Assembly: GCA_902627325.1 (NCBI GenBank)
Contig: CACOIM010000001.1
Span: 1 to 64,000, forward strand
Length of the DNA stretch: 64,000 nucleotides
Direction of reading: 5' to 3'
Source: an uncultured Prochlorococcus sp.
GTDB taxonomy: Bacteria; Cyanobacteriota; Cyanobacteriia; PCC-6307; Cyanobiaceae
Position numbers and translations under genes: made by a program. Below, in pieces: positions 29,376 to 37,178 of this stretch. Every line of letters begins with the position of its first letter. The stretch's first letter is position 1. Under the pieces are notes generated by a model. It searched no databases, was not told the origin of the DNA, and saw only the letters and a list, made by a program, of their open reading frames with translations.

Positions 29376-30716
29376 TTAATTTTTAATCATCATTTCAGCA
29401 ATATTTTTCATTTGCAGTGTAATCTCATCAACAAGCTTTTTATTTTCTGCTTCTACTAAAATTCTTAAAACTTCCTCTGTACCGCTATTCCTCGCAAAAA
29501 TTCTGCATGGTTCTGATATATTATCTAATTTTTCTTTTATTAATTTATTAATATTTTTTTCTATTAGGTCTTTAAAAATTTTATCATTTGACTTTAATTC
29601 AATATTAGTAAGTTTTTGTGGAAAACCTCTAAAGCTGGTTTTTAGTAAATCTCTTAAAATGAGATTTTTCTTTTTACATAAATTCGCTATTTGTATAGCT
29701 GTTAGCATTCCATCTCCTGAGTAATTATTTATTTTGGAGAGTATATGTCCAGATTGCTCACCACCTAAATCAGCATTTTGTTTATTAATCTCTTTAAGTA
29801 TAAACTTATCTCCAACAGGTGTTCTAATTAAAATACCACCAAGCTCATTCCATGCTTTTTCAAATCCTAAATTTGACATTACCGTTGTAATTAATAAGTT
29901 TCTCGATAAATTTTTTTCTTTTATAAGTTCTCGCCCCCATAGGAATAAGATATGATCTCCGTCAAGAATATTTTCTTCTGAATCCATTCCTATAACTCTA
30001 TCCGCATCCCCGTCAAAGCTAAAACCTATTTCAGCATTAAATTGATTTATCGCCTTTTTTAAAGGATCAAGACAAGTTGATCCACATCTTACATTTATTT
30101 TTGATCCATCAATATTATTATTGATAACATTAACCCTTGCTCCTAATTGTTTAAATATATTTTCTGCAAAGACTGAAGCAGATCCATGACAAGTATCTAA
30201 TATTATTTTCATTCCATTAAGATTATTATTACCTATAGATTCAATTAAACTTTGTTTATATAAATCTAGAAGATTAAAATTTTCTACTATATCGTTTTGA
30301 TTTCTCAAAATTAAACTTGAATTAATTTTGTTTAAATAACTTTCAATTTGACGTTCTTTATTTTTATTTATTTTGTTACCAAAATGGTCAAAAATTTTTA
30401 TCCCATTATATTCAGGGGGATTATGACTCGCTGATATCATAATTCCTGAATAAATTTTAAATTTCTTAATTAAAAATGGTATCGCTGGAGTTGGGCAAAT
30501 ACCTATATTAATTACTTTCTTCCCAGAATGATTTAATCCACTAGATAAAGCTTTTAATAATAAATCTCCACTAACTCTTGTATCTCTGCCAACTAAAATT
30601 TGTTCGGTATCATTATTAATACAACCAAAAGCGTATCCTATCTTTTGAGCGAGATCGTATGTGATTTCTTTATTAAATATACCCCTAATTCCATCAGTTC
30701 CAAAGATTGATTGCAT
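29376..30716 (-). CDS. glmM: Phosphoglucosamine mutase
   Basis: A 446-aa alpha-D-phosphohexomutase that converts glucosamine-6-P to glucosamine-1-P for peptidoglycan and LPS precursors. The active-site phosphoserine loop ISASHNPPEYNGIK, the metal loop FSFDGDADR, the sugar loop GGEQSGH and the phosphate loop ARNSGTEEVLRI are complete. A second family member lies at 61905-63353, where SHNPSDWLGLK suggests a hexose-phosphate specificity instead. Confidence 0.94.
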   Translation of the reverse strand: MQSIFGTDGIRGIFNKEITYDLAQKIGYAFGCINNDTEQILVGRDTRVSGDLLLKALSSGLNHSGKKVINIGICPTPAIPFLIKKFKIYSGIMISASHNPPEYNGIKIFDHFGNKINKNKERQIESYLNKINSSLILRNQNDIVENFNLLDLYKQSLIESIGNNNLNGMKIILDTCHGSASVFAENIFKQLGARVNVINNNIDGSKINVRCGSTCLDPLKKAINQFNAEIGFSFDGDADRVIGMDSEENILDGDHILFLWGRELIKEKNLSRNLLITTVMSNLGFEKAWNELGGILIRTPVGDKFILKEINKQNADLGGEQSGHILSKINNYSGDGMLTAIQIANLCKKKNLILRDLLKTSFRGFPQKLTNIELKSNDKIFKDLIEKNINKLIKEKLDNISEPCRIFARNSGTEEVLRILVEAENKKLVDEITLQMKNIAEMMIKN

Positions 30717-30835
30717 ATTTTAATTAATTTTATAGCTAAAATCTTTAACGAAATTGATTTTATATATAGCGTCATTATAATAACTAATTATAAATTTACT
30801 TTTGAATTAGAATTTAAAGACTTAAAACTTAAAAA

Positions 30836-31294
30836 ATGGAATCTCAGAATAATTACTCGTCAAATAATTTTAAAAAAATTATCTTAATTTTATTATCTCT
30901 TTCTTTAATAACTTTTATATTAATTTTTAAAAATAATATTTTTGAATCTACTTTGCAATTAAAAAAACTTGGCAATTCATCGATGGATCCAGAAATAGCA
31001 TTCACAAATGGGAAGCCAACTTATTTAGAATTTTATGCCGAATGGTGTGAAATATGTAAAGAGATGGCTCCAGAAGTTGCAGAATTGAAAAAAGATTTTG
31101 ATGATAAAATTAATTTTGTATTCTTGAACGTAGATAATCCTAAATGGGATAAATTTATTAAAGAATTTAAAGTCAATGGAATACCTCAAATAAATATTAT
31201 TGATGCTAATGCAAATTTGCTAGCCACTTTAACTGGTCTTCAGGAGGAGAATACTATAGAGCAATCATTAAAATATTTAATTGAAAGAGGTTAA
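30836..31294 (+). CDS. Membrane-anchored thioredoxin-like protein (HCF164/TxlA-like)
   Basis: A 152-aa protein with an N-terminal membrane anchor (about residues 14-30) followed by a thioredoxin fold with active site FYAEWCEICKEMAPE and the cis-proline region VNGIPQINI. The WCEIC site and the anchor resemble HCF164, the lumenal thioredoxin needed for cytochrome b6f assembly in plastids, and cyanobacterial TxlA. Orientation and partner are inferred, not shown. Confidence 0.85.
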   Translation: MESQNNYSSNNFKKIILILLSLSLITFILIFKNNIFESTLQLKKLGNSSMDPEIAFTNGKPTYLEFYAEWCEICKEMAPEVAELKKDFDDKINFVFLNVDNPKWDKFIKEFKVNGIPQINIIDANANLLATLTGLQEENTIEQSLKYLIERG

Positions 31295-31362
31295 ATATTA
31301 AATTAAAATTTGAAAATATTTCTCTAATAATTATAAATAAAGTAGTCTAAAAAATTACATAT

Positions 31363-31995
31363 TTACCAATCCAAGGCTTTTGAAACTATTGGAAAATTTT
31401 CTTTGAAAATTTTTCTACAATTTAAAGCTATTTGCTTATGCTCTTCTTGAGTACCATTTGCTGATCTTAATTTGATGTAGTGGATCCATGAGCGACATGA
31501 TCCTGTCATATAAATTCTTGTTGGAGTAGCTAGTGGCAAAATAAATCTCGAGCATTCCTTCGCGATTCCTGCATCCAACATCTCTTCATATAGATTGGAG
31601 GCTTTTTTAAAATGCTCTTTAATTTTGTTAATGTATTTACTTTTAAGCTCTTCAGGTAAATCTGAGATGGAATTCTGTCTATTTTTAATATCTTGTCTTC
31701 TCAGCTCTGGTATTGGGATATCACCTAGCTGCGTGCTGTCTGCGTATCTTTGAGAAAATTCTTGAAATGTAAATGATCTATGTCTTAATATTTGGGCTGC
31801 AATACCTCTATTCGTTTCTATTTGTAAAGTCATAAAAGACTGTTCAAATACACTCCAATGCTCATTTTTAATACAGTAACTTAGTAATCTTGAAAAGTCT
31901 TCATTGTTTTGATTCTTTGGATTACTTACTCTGGCAATATAAGCCATGGTTTTTTCAGCTTCAGGTGTTAATGAGAGTAGTTGAACATTGTGCAT
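31363..31995 (-). CDS. thyX: FAD-dependent thymidylate synthase ThyX
   Basis: A 210-aa flavin-dependent thymidylate synthase, an alternative to ThyA that spares folate. The ThyX motif appears as RHRSFTFQEFSQRY, close to the RHRxxSxNExSxRY consensus but with T and Q at two positions. It is 1 bp downstream of dcd, so dCTP deamination and dUMP methylation genes form one operon with the CobO-like gene. Confidence 0.94.
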   Translation of the reverse strand: MHNVQLLSLTPEAEKTMAYIARVSNPKNQNNEDFSRLLSYCIKNEHWSVFEQSFMTLQIETNRGIAAQILRHRSFTFQEFSQRYADSTQLGDIPIPELRRQDIKNRQNSISDLPEELKSKYINKIKEHFKKASNLYEEMLDAGIAKECSRFILPLATPTRIYMTGSCRSWIHYIKLRSANGTQEEHKQIALNCRKIFKENFPIVSKALDW

Positions 31996-31996
31996 A

Positions 31997-32590
31997 TTAG
32001 ATTTTTGCTAAAGTTACCTCCTCTGCTTGGTTTTGATATTTACCTTTTCGATCATTATAAGTAGTTTCACATGGATCACCTTCAAAAAAAAGTATTTGAC
32101 AAATGCCTTCATTCGCATAAATACGACAATCTGCGCCTGAACTATTACTAAATTCTAGGGTGAGATGACCTTCCCAGCCAGCCTCCGCAGGTGTTGTATT
32201 AACTATAATCCCTAAACGTGCATAAGTACTTTTGCCTAAACATATGACTGTTATGTTTTCTGGAACACTCATCCTTTCTAAAGCTACTCCTAAGCCATAT
32301 GAGTGAGCTGGGAGAATAAAATAATCACCATCTTTATCATTATGTAGTGGTGTTCTTTCTAAATTTTTAGGATTGAATTTCTTGGGATTCATTACGGTTC
32401 CAGGTACATGTCTGAAAATAAGAAATTCTTTTGATGATAGTCTTAGATCATATCCATATGAGGAGCAACCATAACTAAGAACAGCTTTCTGCTTTTGTTT
32501 GGGATCTAGATGTCTAATTAATTTTGATTGGAAAGGATTAAGCATTCCCTTAGAAGCTTGTTCTGTAATCCAAATATCATTTTTGAGCAT
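31997..32590 (-). CDS. dcd: dCTP deaminase
   Basis: A 197-aa trimeric dUTPase-fold enzyme that turns dCTP into dUTP (or dUMP in bifunctional forms). The motifs CSYGCSSYGYDLRLS-like (YGCSSYGYDLRL), GKSTYARLG and NTTPAEAGWEGHLTLEFSN carry the active-site arginine and glutamate. The upstream CobO-like gene ends 5 bp before it and thyX begins 1 bp after it. Confidence 0.95.
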   Translation of the reverse strand: MLKNDIWITEQASKGMLNPFQSKLIRHLDPKQKQKAVLSYGCSSYGYDLRLSSKEFLIFRHVPGTVMNPKKFNPKNLERTPLHNDKDGDYFILPAHSYGLGVALERMSVPENITVICLGKSTYARLGIIVNTTPAEAGWEGHLTLEFSNSSGADCRIYANEGICQILFFEGDPCETTYNDRKGKYQNQAEEVTLAKI

Positions 32591-32595
32591 AATTT

Positions 32596-33183
32596 TTACG
32601 AGCGAAGTTCTGTAACTTGATCAGCCATTAATAGGAATTTTTTGGGGATTTTCGTTCCTGTAAGAATTACATCTCCAGAGATAAATCTGTCTTCAAGTGT
32701 TGAAATCAAATCATCTTCATTAATCATACCCAACTCGATGGCACGGAAAATCTCATCTAAAATTATTTGATCTTGTTCTCCTGATATTAATTGTTTTTTA
32801 CAAAATTCCCATAATTCAATTGTGGAATTTTTTATTGAATTTTTTATATTATCGTCATTGGCTAAAGTTTTAGAATCATATTGATCATAAGAATCTGATG
32901 ATCTTATCCATAAAAGATTATCGCATAAACTTACCGGGTTTAAGACGCCTTGGTTTACTCCTCCTTTCATTAATTGAACAAGTAGTACTTTCCTACCTAG
33001 GGCTGCATTCCTTATGCAATCTCTAATTATATTCGAATAGCTTCCTCTGTAAGATGATTGATAAATTTGAATCTGACCATTTTGTTTTATCCTTTTAACT
33101 TTACTTGTAGAGTTTTGATGAACATTAAAATTGACAAGATCATTCTCATTTCTCGATAAGTTTGTTGAACCACTAATAACCAT
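32596..33183 (-). CDS. CobO/BtuR-like corrinoid adenosyltransferase homologue with degenerate P-loop
   Basis: The 195-aa protein aligns with CobO/BtuR in the ALGRKVLLVQLMKGG strand, the IILDEIFRAIELGMI segment and ADQVTELR. The ATP-binding GNGKGKTTAA motif of active enzymes is replaced by a non-P-loop sequence (SSYRGSYSN), and the C-terminal tail after ELR is missing. It is probably not a normal ATP:corrinoid adenosyltransferase. Its operon with dcd and thyX suggests a role in nucleotide metabolism; it diverges from ntcA. Confidence 0.75.
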   Translation of the reverse strand: MVISGSTNLSRNENDLVNFNVHQNSTSKVKRIKQNGQIQIYQSSYRGSYSNIIRDCIRNAALGRKVLLVQLMKGGVNQGVLNPVSLCDNLLWIRSSDSYDQYDSKTLANDDNIKNSIKNSTIELWEFCKKQLISGEQDQIILDEIFRAIELGMINEDDLISTLEDRFISGDVILTGTKIPKKFLLMADQVTELRS

Positions 33184-33287
33184 TATTTTCTAGCTTTAAC
33201 TACATAAAGTATAATTTGAATCTATTGACACTGCATATAGTGTAATTTTACTTAAAAAAATAAAAGTTTCCATAAAAACCTAAAATG

Positions 33288-33327
33288 GTTACTATTGATA
33301 CAAGTTTTATTTGCGCTTCTCTATAAC
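33288..33327 (+). promoter_or_regulatory. NtcA-type class II promoter of ntcA
   Basis: GTT-N8-TAC (33288-33301, one mismatch from the NtcA consensus GTA-N8-TAC) is followed after 20 nt by TATAAC (33322-33327), the spacing of NtcA-activated promoters. The predicted transcript would start about 15 nt before the ATG at 33349, which argues for that start codon and for autoregulation. Confidence 0.65.
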
Positions 33328-33348
33328 TTTTTTATATTCAGAAAAATT

Positions 33349-34083
33349 ATGATTCCAACTAATGGTGGGTTTAGTCGCCTAACTTCAAAATCAAGTGGCA
33401 AAAATACAGCATATTCAGTTGGAGAAAGGTTCCCAATTAATAAAACTTTAATGGAAGTTTTTAGGGGACTTGATGGCGCTAATACTGAGATGGTTGAAAG
33501 GTCTAAAACAATATTTTTCCCTGGAGATCCTGCAGAAAGGGTCTACCTTATCAGAAGGGGAGCAGTGCGTTTATCCCGAGTTTATGAGTCTGGAGATGAG
33601 ATTACTGTGGCTTTGTTAAGAGAAAATAGTTTATTTGGAGTCCTTTCACTTCTCACGGGTCATAGATCTGATCGTTTTTATCACTCTATCGCGTTCACAA
33701 GAGTTGAGATGATAACTGCTCCTGCTAATTCAGTGCTAAGAGCAATTGAAGCTGATGCATCTGTAGGCTTATTACTGTTACAAGGATTATCGAGTAGGAT
33801 TCTACAGACAGAAACAATGATTGAAACTTTAACTCATAGGGATATGTCATCAAGATTGGTTAGTTTCTTAATGGTTTTATGCAGAGATTTTGGAGTAGCT
33901 GAAGAGAAGGGAATTACTATTGATTTGAAGCTGTCTCATCAAGCGATAGCGGAAGCAATAGGTTCTACAAGAGTAACAATTACGAGACTATTAGGAGATC
34001 TAAAAGATTCAGGACTACTCAATATTGATAGAAAAAAAATTACAGTATATGATCCAATCGCTCTTGCTAAAAGATTTAATTGA
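33349..34083 (+). CDS. ntcA: NtcA, global nitrogen regulator (CRP family)
   Basis: NtcA binds 2-oxoglutarate and activates nitrogen-assimilation genes. The 244-aa product has an effector domain with [22 protein letters not shown] and a C-terminal helix-turn-helix whose recognition region is [21 protein letters not shown] use the ATG at 33349; the track's TTG at 33295 lies upstream of the likely -10 box. It is divergent from the cobO-like/dcd/thyX operon. Confidence 0.97.
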   Translation: MIPTNGGFSRLTSKSSGKNTAYSVGERFPINKTLMEVFRGLDGANTEMVERSKTIFFPGDPAERVYLIRRGAVRLSRVYESGDEITVALLRENSLFGVLSLLTGHRSDRFYHSIAFTRVEMITAPANSVLRAIEADASVGLLLLQGLSSRILQTETMIETLTHRDMSSRLVSFLMVLCRDFGVAEEKGITIDLKLSHQAIAEAIGSTRVTITRLLGDLKDSGLLNIDRKKITVYDPIALAKRFN

Positions 34084-34132
34084 TTTATTAATAGCTATAT
34101 TAATAATATAAAAAGAGGGTAAGTAAAAATTC

Positions 34133-35101
34133 GTGTCTGGTTGGCTTTTAATTATTTTCTTACTTTTACTGGGAGGTTTAATATCTTCTTTTGGTGATCT
34201 ACTAGGAACAAAAATTGGTAAAGCTAGATTTAGTATCTTTAAATTAAGGCCTAGAAAAACTGCAACTTTAATAACAATTATTACCGGAAGCCTAATTAGC
34301 GCCTCATCGATATCTTTAATATTATTAGTTAATAGTCAGCTTCGAGTTGGTCTTTTTAGATTAGGTGATCTGCAAAAAAAATTGCAGGAGAGTCGGCAAC
34401 TTTTGCTGTCATTGAAATCTGAAAGAGAAACTTTAGAAGATAAGATAATTCAAAAAGAAACAGAGCTGACTAAACTTGAAAGAAATATTATTGCTTTAAG
34501 AAGTGGAAAAGTTGTTATAAGTAGTGGTCAATCTATATATATTGCTGAGATAGACACAGATAAAAAAGTTAAAGTTGATTTACAGATGCAAAACATTATT
34601 AAAAATGCAAATAGGTTCACTCAAGAACAAGTTATTCCAAACGTAGCAGAGCCTAGAAGTATATTATTAATTCGTAAAAACCATATTGATGAGTTGAAGA
34701 AAACGATCAAAAATGGAGGTGATTGGGTAATTAATATTAAGTCAGTTCGAAATGTTTTAAAGGGAGAAAATTATGTTTATGCTTTCCCTGAATTAATAGA
34801 AAATAAAATTATCGTTTTAAAAGATGAAATCATATCTAAAACTTCTTTAATCAATAAAGAAAATAATATAAAAGAAGTAAGAAATACAATTAATCTTTTA
34901 CTTGCATCATCCCTAGCAGAAGCTAAAAGGAGAGGTTCTCTTATTAATGATATAAAGCTAAAAAGTGACTCACTAAAAAAATTACAAGGTTTTATAGATA
35001 AAAATAAGGGTTTTGATTTTGAATTTCAAGTTGTTTCTATGCGGGAAAGTAAAACCGCTCAGCCAATAATCGTTGAGTTAAAAGTTGCTAAGCTTCTTTA
35101 A
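34133..35101 (+). CDS. DUF3084-family membrane protein
   Basis: A 322-aa cyanobacterial protein with two N-terminal membrane segments (about 4-24 and 43-66) joined by the conserved loop GTKIGKARFSIFKLRPRKTA, then a coiled coil (about 75-125) and a soluble C-terminal domain. The function is unknown. GTG start, with a possible GAGGGT ribosome-binding site. It overlaps the next gene by one base. Confidence 0.85.
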   Translation: MSGWLLIIFLLLLGGLISSFGDLLGTKIGKARFSIFKLRPRKTATLITIITGSLISASSISLILLVNSQLRVGLFRLGDLQKKLQESRQLLLSLKSERETLEDKIIQKETELTKLERNIIALRSGKVVISSGQSIYIAEIDTDKKVKVDLQMQNIIKNANRFTQEQVIPNVAEPRSILLIRKNHIDELKKTIKNGGDWVINIKSVRNVLKGENYVYAFPELIENKIIVLKDEIISKTSLINKENNIKEVRNTINLLLASSLAEAKRRGSLINDIKLKSDSLKKLQGFIDKNKGFDFEFQVVSMRESKTAQPIIVELKVAKLL

Positions 35102-35541
35102 TGACAAAATACATATCAATTGATCCTGGGAAATGTAAATGTGGTTTAATTTTTGCTGACTTTCAAAGTAAGAGAGTTCTTGAGGCAATTGTTATTGAAA
35201 GTAAATATTTGGTTCAAAATATACAAACCTTTACTGAAAAAGACAAAAATATAAAAGTATTAATTGGTAATGGTACTACAAGTAATAAACATGCAAAATC
35301 TTTAAGTTTTTTAGATAATAATTTAACTATAGTTGAAGAAAAAAATACAACTTTTAGATCTCGGCAAAGATACTTCGAAATTTTCCCAGTTAAAGGAATT
35401 AAAAGGTTTTTACCTAGGGATATTTTTTTACAAAATATTAATTTAGATGCAATCTCTGCATTGATCATTTTGGAAGATTACTTGAATTGTGAATTTACTT
35501 TAAATGGTGATTACATATCTAAAACTTGGATGAAACAGTAA
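35101..35541 (+). CDS. RuvC/YqgF-like RNase H-fold protein
   Basis: A 146-aa protein beginning YISIDPGKCKCGLI, the first strand and catalytic-type aspartate of Holliday-junction-resolvase-like RNase H folds; a second acidic site may be the NLDAISALIILEDY helix. It is a cyanobacterial-type resolvase homologue whose substrate is unknown. Translation is probably coupled to the DUF3084 gene (TAATG overlap). Its 3' end overlaps the convergent DUF3146 gene by 23 bp. Confidence 0.75.
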   Translation: MTKYISIDPGKCKCGLIFADFQSKRVLEAIVIESKYLVQNIQTFTEKDKNIKVLIGNGTTSNKHAKSLSFLDNNLTIVEEKNTTFRSRQRYFEIFPVKGIKRFLPRDIFLQNINLDAISALIILEDYLNCEFTLNGDYISKTWMKQ

Positions 35542-35776
35542 ATTTGTAGTTACTACCCGATTCTAATTCATAGTCTTTTTTTATTAAAAATCTTAATAAC
35601 GAATCCTCTATTAAAGCTCTTCCCAAAGGGGGATTAACGAATAATTTCCCATTAGTAAAAGACCAAGTAAAATTCCATTGAAACTCACTCGCTTCTACAA
35701 GACCCTTCAATTCTCTTTTATTGAAATTATATTCTTTTATACTGACGTAAACTGTTGTTTCTGGTTTAAATTTCAT
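35519..35776 (-). CDS. DUF3146-family protein
   Basis: An 85-aa protein with alternating hydrophobic strands (TTVYVSIKEYNF, FQWNFTWSFTNGKLFV) and the PPLGRALIEDSLLRFLIKKDY block typical of the cyanobacterial family DUF3146. Function unknown. It overlaps the 3' end of pth by 11 bp and is probably co-transcribed with it. Confidence 0.85.
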   Translation of the reverse strand: MKFKPETTVYVSIKEYNFNKRELKGLVEASEFQWNFTWSFTNGKLFVNPPLGRALIEDSLLRFLIKKDYELESGSNYKFTVSSKF

Positions 35777-36377
35777 TTAAGGAAAAAGAATTTAATTCGC
35801 ATATAATCAAATTTTCATTGTGATCATTTAATTTTTGCAATGAATAAATAATTTGACAAAAAATTTTATTTAAAATTAACTTTTCTTGCTGAGAAAAATT
35901 TCCTAATACATGCGATATTGTATTAAACTTTTTATCCTCCTCTACTACTGGAGGGGATCCTATCCCAATTCTGATTCTTAAAAATTCTTTGGAATTTAAA
36001 TAACTAATTATACTTTTTAAGCCATTATGACCACCTGAACTACCTTTCTTTCTCACTCTAATTTTACCTAAAGGAATATCGATATCATCAACCACAATTA
36101 TCAGTTTATCTTTATTAACTTTGAACCAATCAATTATTGCTCTAACTGCTTCTCCACTATTATTCATAAATGTAGTAGGCATAAAAAGTCTATAAACTAC
36201 ACCATCTAATTTAAATTCAGAATATTTACACCTAATCTTATTTTTTAATAGAAAAGTTGAACTATTATTTTTTGCAAATTGTTGAATAAGTAGAAAACCA
36301 ATATTATGCCTACTATTATCATATTTCTTGCCAGGATTCCCTAAGCCAATGATAAATTTTTCTTGGTAATCACTCAT
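35766..36377 (-). CDS. pth: Peptidyl-tRNA hydrolase
   Basis: A 203-aa Pth that recycles peptidyl-tRNA. The N-terminal FIIGLGNPGKKYDNSRHNIGF carries the catalytic histidine, and FMNNSGEAV, VVDDIDIPLGKIRVR and GSSGGHNGLKSI complete the active site. It lies 89 bp downstream of psbH on the same strand. Confidence 0.97.
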   Translation of the reverse strand: MSDYQEKFIIGLGNPGKKYDNSRHNIGFLLIQQFAKNNSSTFLLKNKIRCKYSEFKLDGVVYRLFMPTTFMNNSGEAVRAIIDWFKVNKDKLIIVVDDIDIPLGKIRVRKKGSSGGHNGLKSIISYLNSKEFLRIRIGIGSPPVVEEDKKFNTISHVLGNFSQQEKLILNKIFCQIIYSLQKLNDHNENLIICELNSFSLNEI

Positions 36378-36466
36378 AAATTTTTAATCCAATAAAAGAT
36401 TAATAGCCATAAATGAGTTTATCTATTAAATAACTGCAAATTAAGTTACAAATTCATTAGTTACAT

Positions 36467-36667
36467 TTAATTACCATTCCAATCTACAGAAAATCCTTGA
36501 AGAAGTAATGATTGGTTGTAAATCTGAAGAAGAATAACTAGGAAGACTAAAAGAAAGACGCCGATTATAGTCATCACAGGTACAGCTCCCCAGCCAGGTA
36601 CAACCTTACCTTGACCGGAATTACCAATAGCCTTTAATAAACTTCCTAGTGCAGTTTTTTGTCCCAT
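36467..36667 (-). CDS. psbH: Photosystem II protein PsbH
   Basis: A 66-aa single-span PSII subunit needed for stable QB function and CP47 association. The sequence [20 protein letters not shown] followed by the membrane helix and QSLLLQG is diagnostic. I use the ATG at 36667 ([13 protein letters not shown]) rather than the track's 36691. It is divergent from psbN, the usual cyanobacterial pairing. Confidence 0.97.
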   Translation of the reverse strand: MGQKTALGSLLKAIGNSGQGKVVPGWGAVPVMTIIGVFLLVFLVILLQIYNQSLLLQGFSVDWNGN

Positions 36668-36751
36668 AGTGAAAAATTTCCTAAATTTCAATATTATTTC
36701 GTTATTGTATTAGATGTTTAACATATTTTGTTTACAAACTTATCAAAATTG

Positions 36752-36904
36752 ATGCAATCTTTATCATCTACTCCAGATCCAGCTGTTTCGATAGGTGTAA
36801 CTCTTTTTGTTGTTTTGCTTGGGCTTACAGCTTATGGTTTTTTTAGAGCCTTTGGTCCAAAATCTGAAAAATTAACAGACCCATGGGATGAGCACGATGA
36901 TTAA
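36752..36904 (+). CDS. psbN: PsbN
   Basis: Not in the ORF track because it is only 50 aa. One membrane helix (about residues 14-32: IGVTLFVVLLGLTAYGFF) is followed by FGPKSEKLTDPWDEHDD, the PsbN C-terminus. In plastids PsbN is an assembly factor of PSII rather than a subunit. It is divergent from psbH across 84 bp, where the psbNH RNA motif has been described in marine picocyanobacteria; I cannot confirm that RNA here. Confidence 0.96.
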   Translation: MQSLSSTPDPAVSIGVTLFVVLLGLTAYGFFRAFGPKSEKLTDPWDEHDD

Positions 36905-37021
36905 ATTTAATTTTAAGGAAGTTGAAAGTATTTCAAAATTTACCAAAATTTCACAATTTAACCATTTTCTCTTCAATTAAATATAAATTTAATAAGATAA
37001 ATTAGAAGATCTGTTAATTTC

Positions 37022-37150
37022 ATGCTTGCTCTTAAAATCTCTGTCTATACGATTGTTTTCTTTTTCGTAGGTATATTTCTATTTGGATTCCTAGCTAGTG
37101 ACCCTACTAGAACCCCAAATAGAAAAGATTTAGAAAGTCCTCAAGATTAA
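37022..37150 (+). CDS. psbI: Photosystem II protein PsbI
   Basis: Not in the ORF track (42 aa). [19 protein letters not shown], the [15 protein letters not shown] segment and one membrane helix identify the small PSII subunit that binds D1 early in assembly. It follows psbN by 117 bp on the same strand and precedes the LptD-like gene by 28 bp. Confidence 0.97.
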
Positions 37151-37178
37151 TTTAATTACATTAAGTTAATAAATTATT

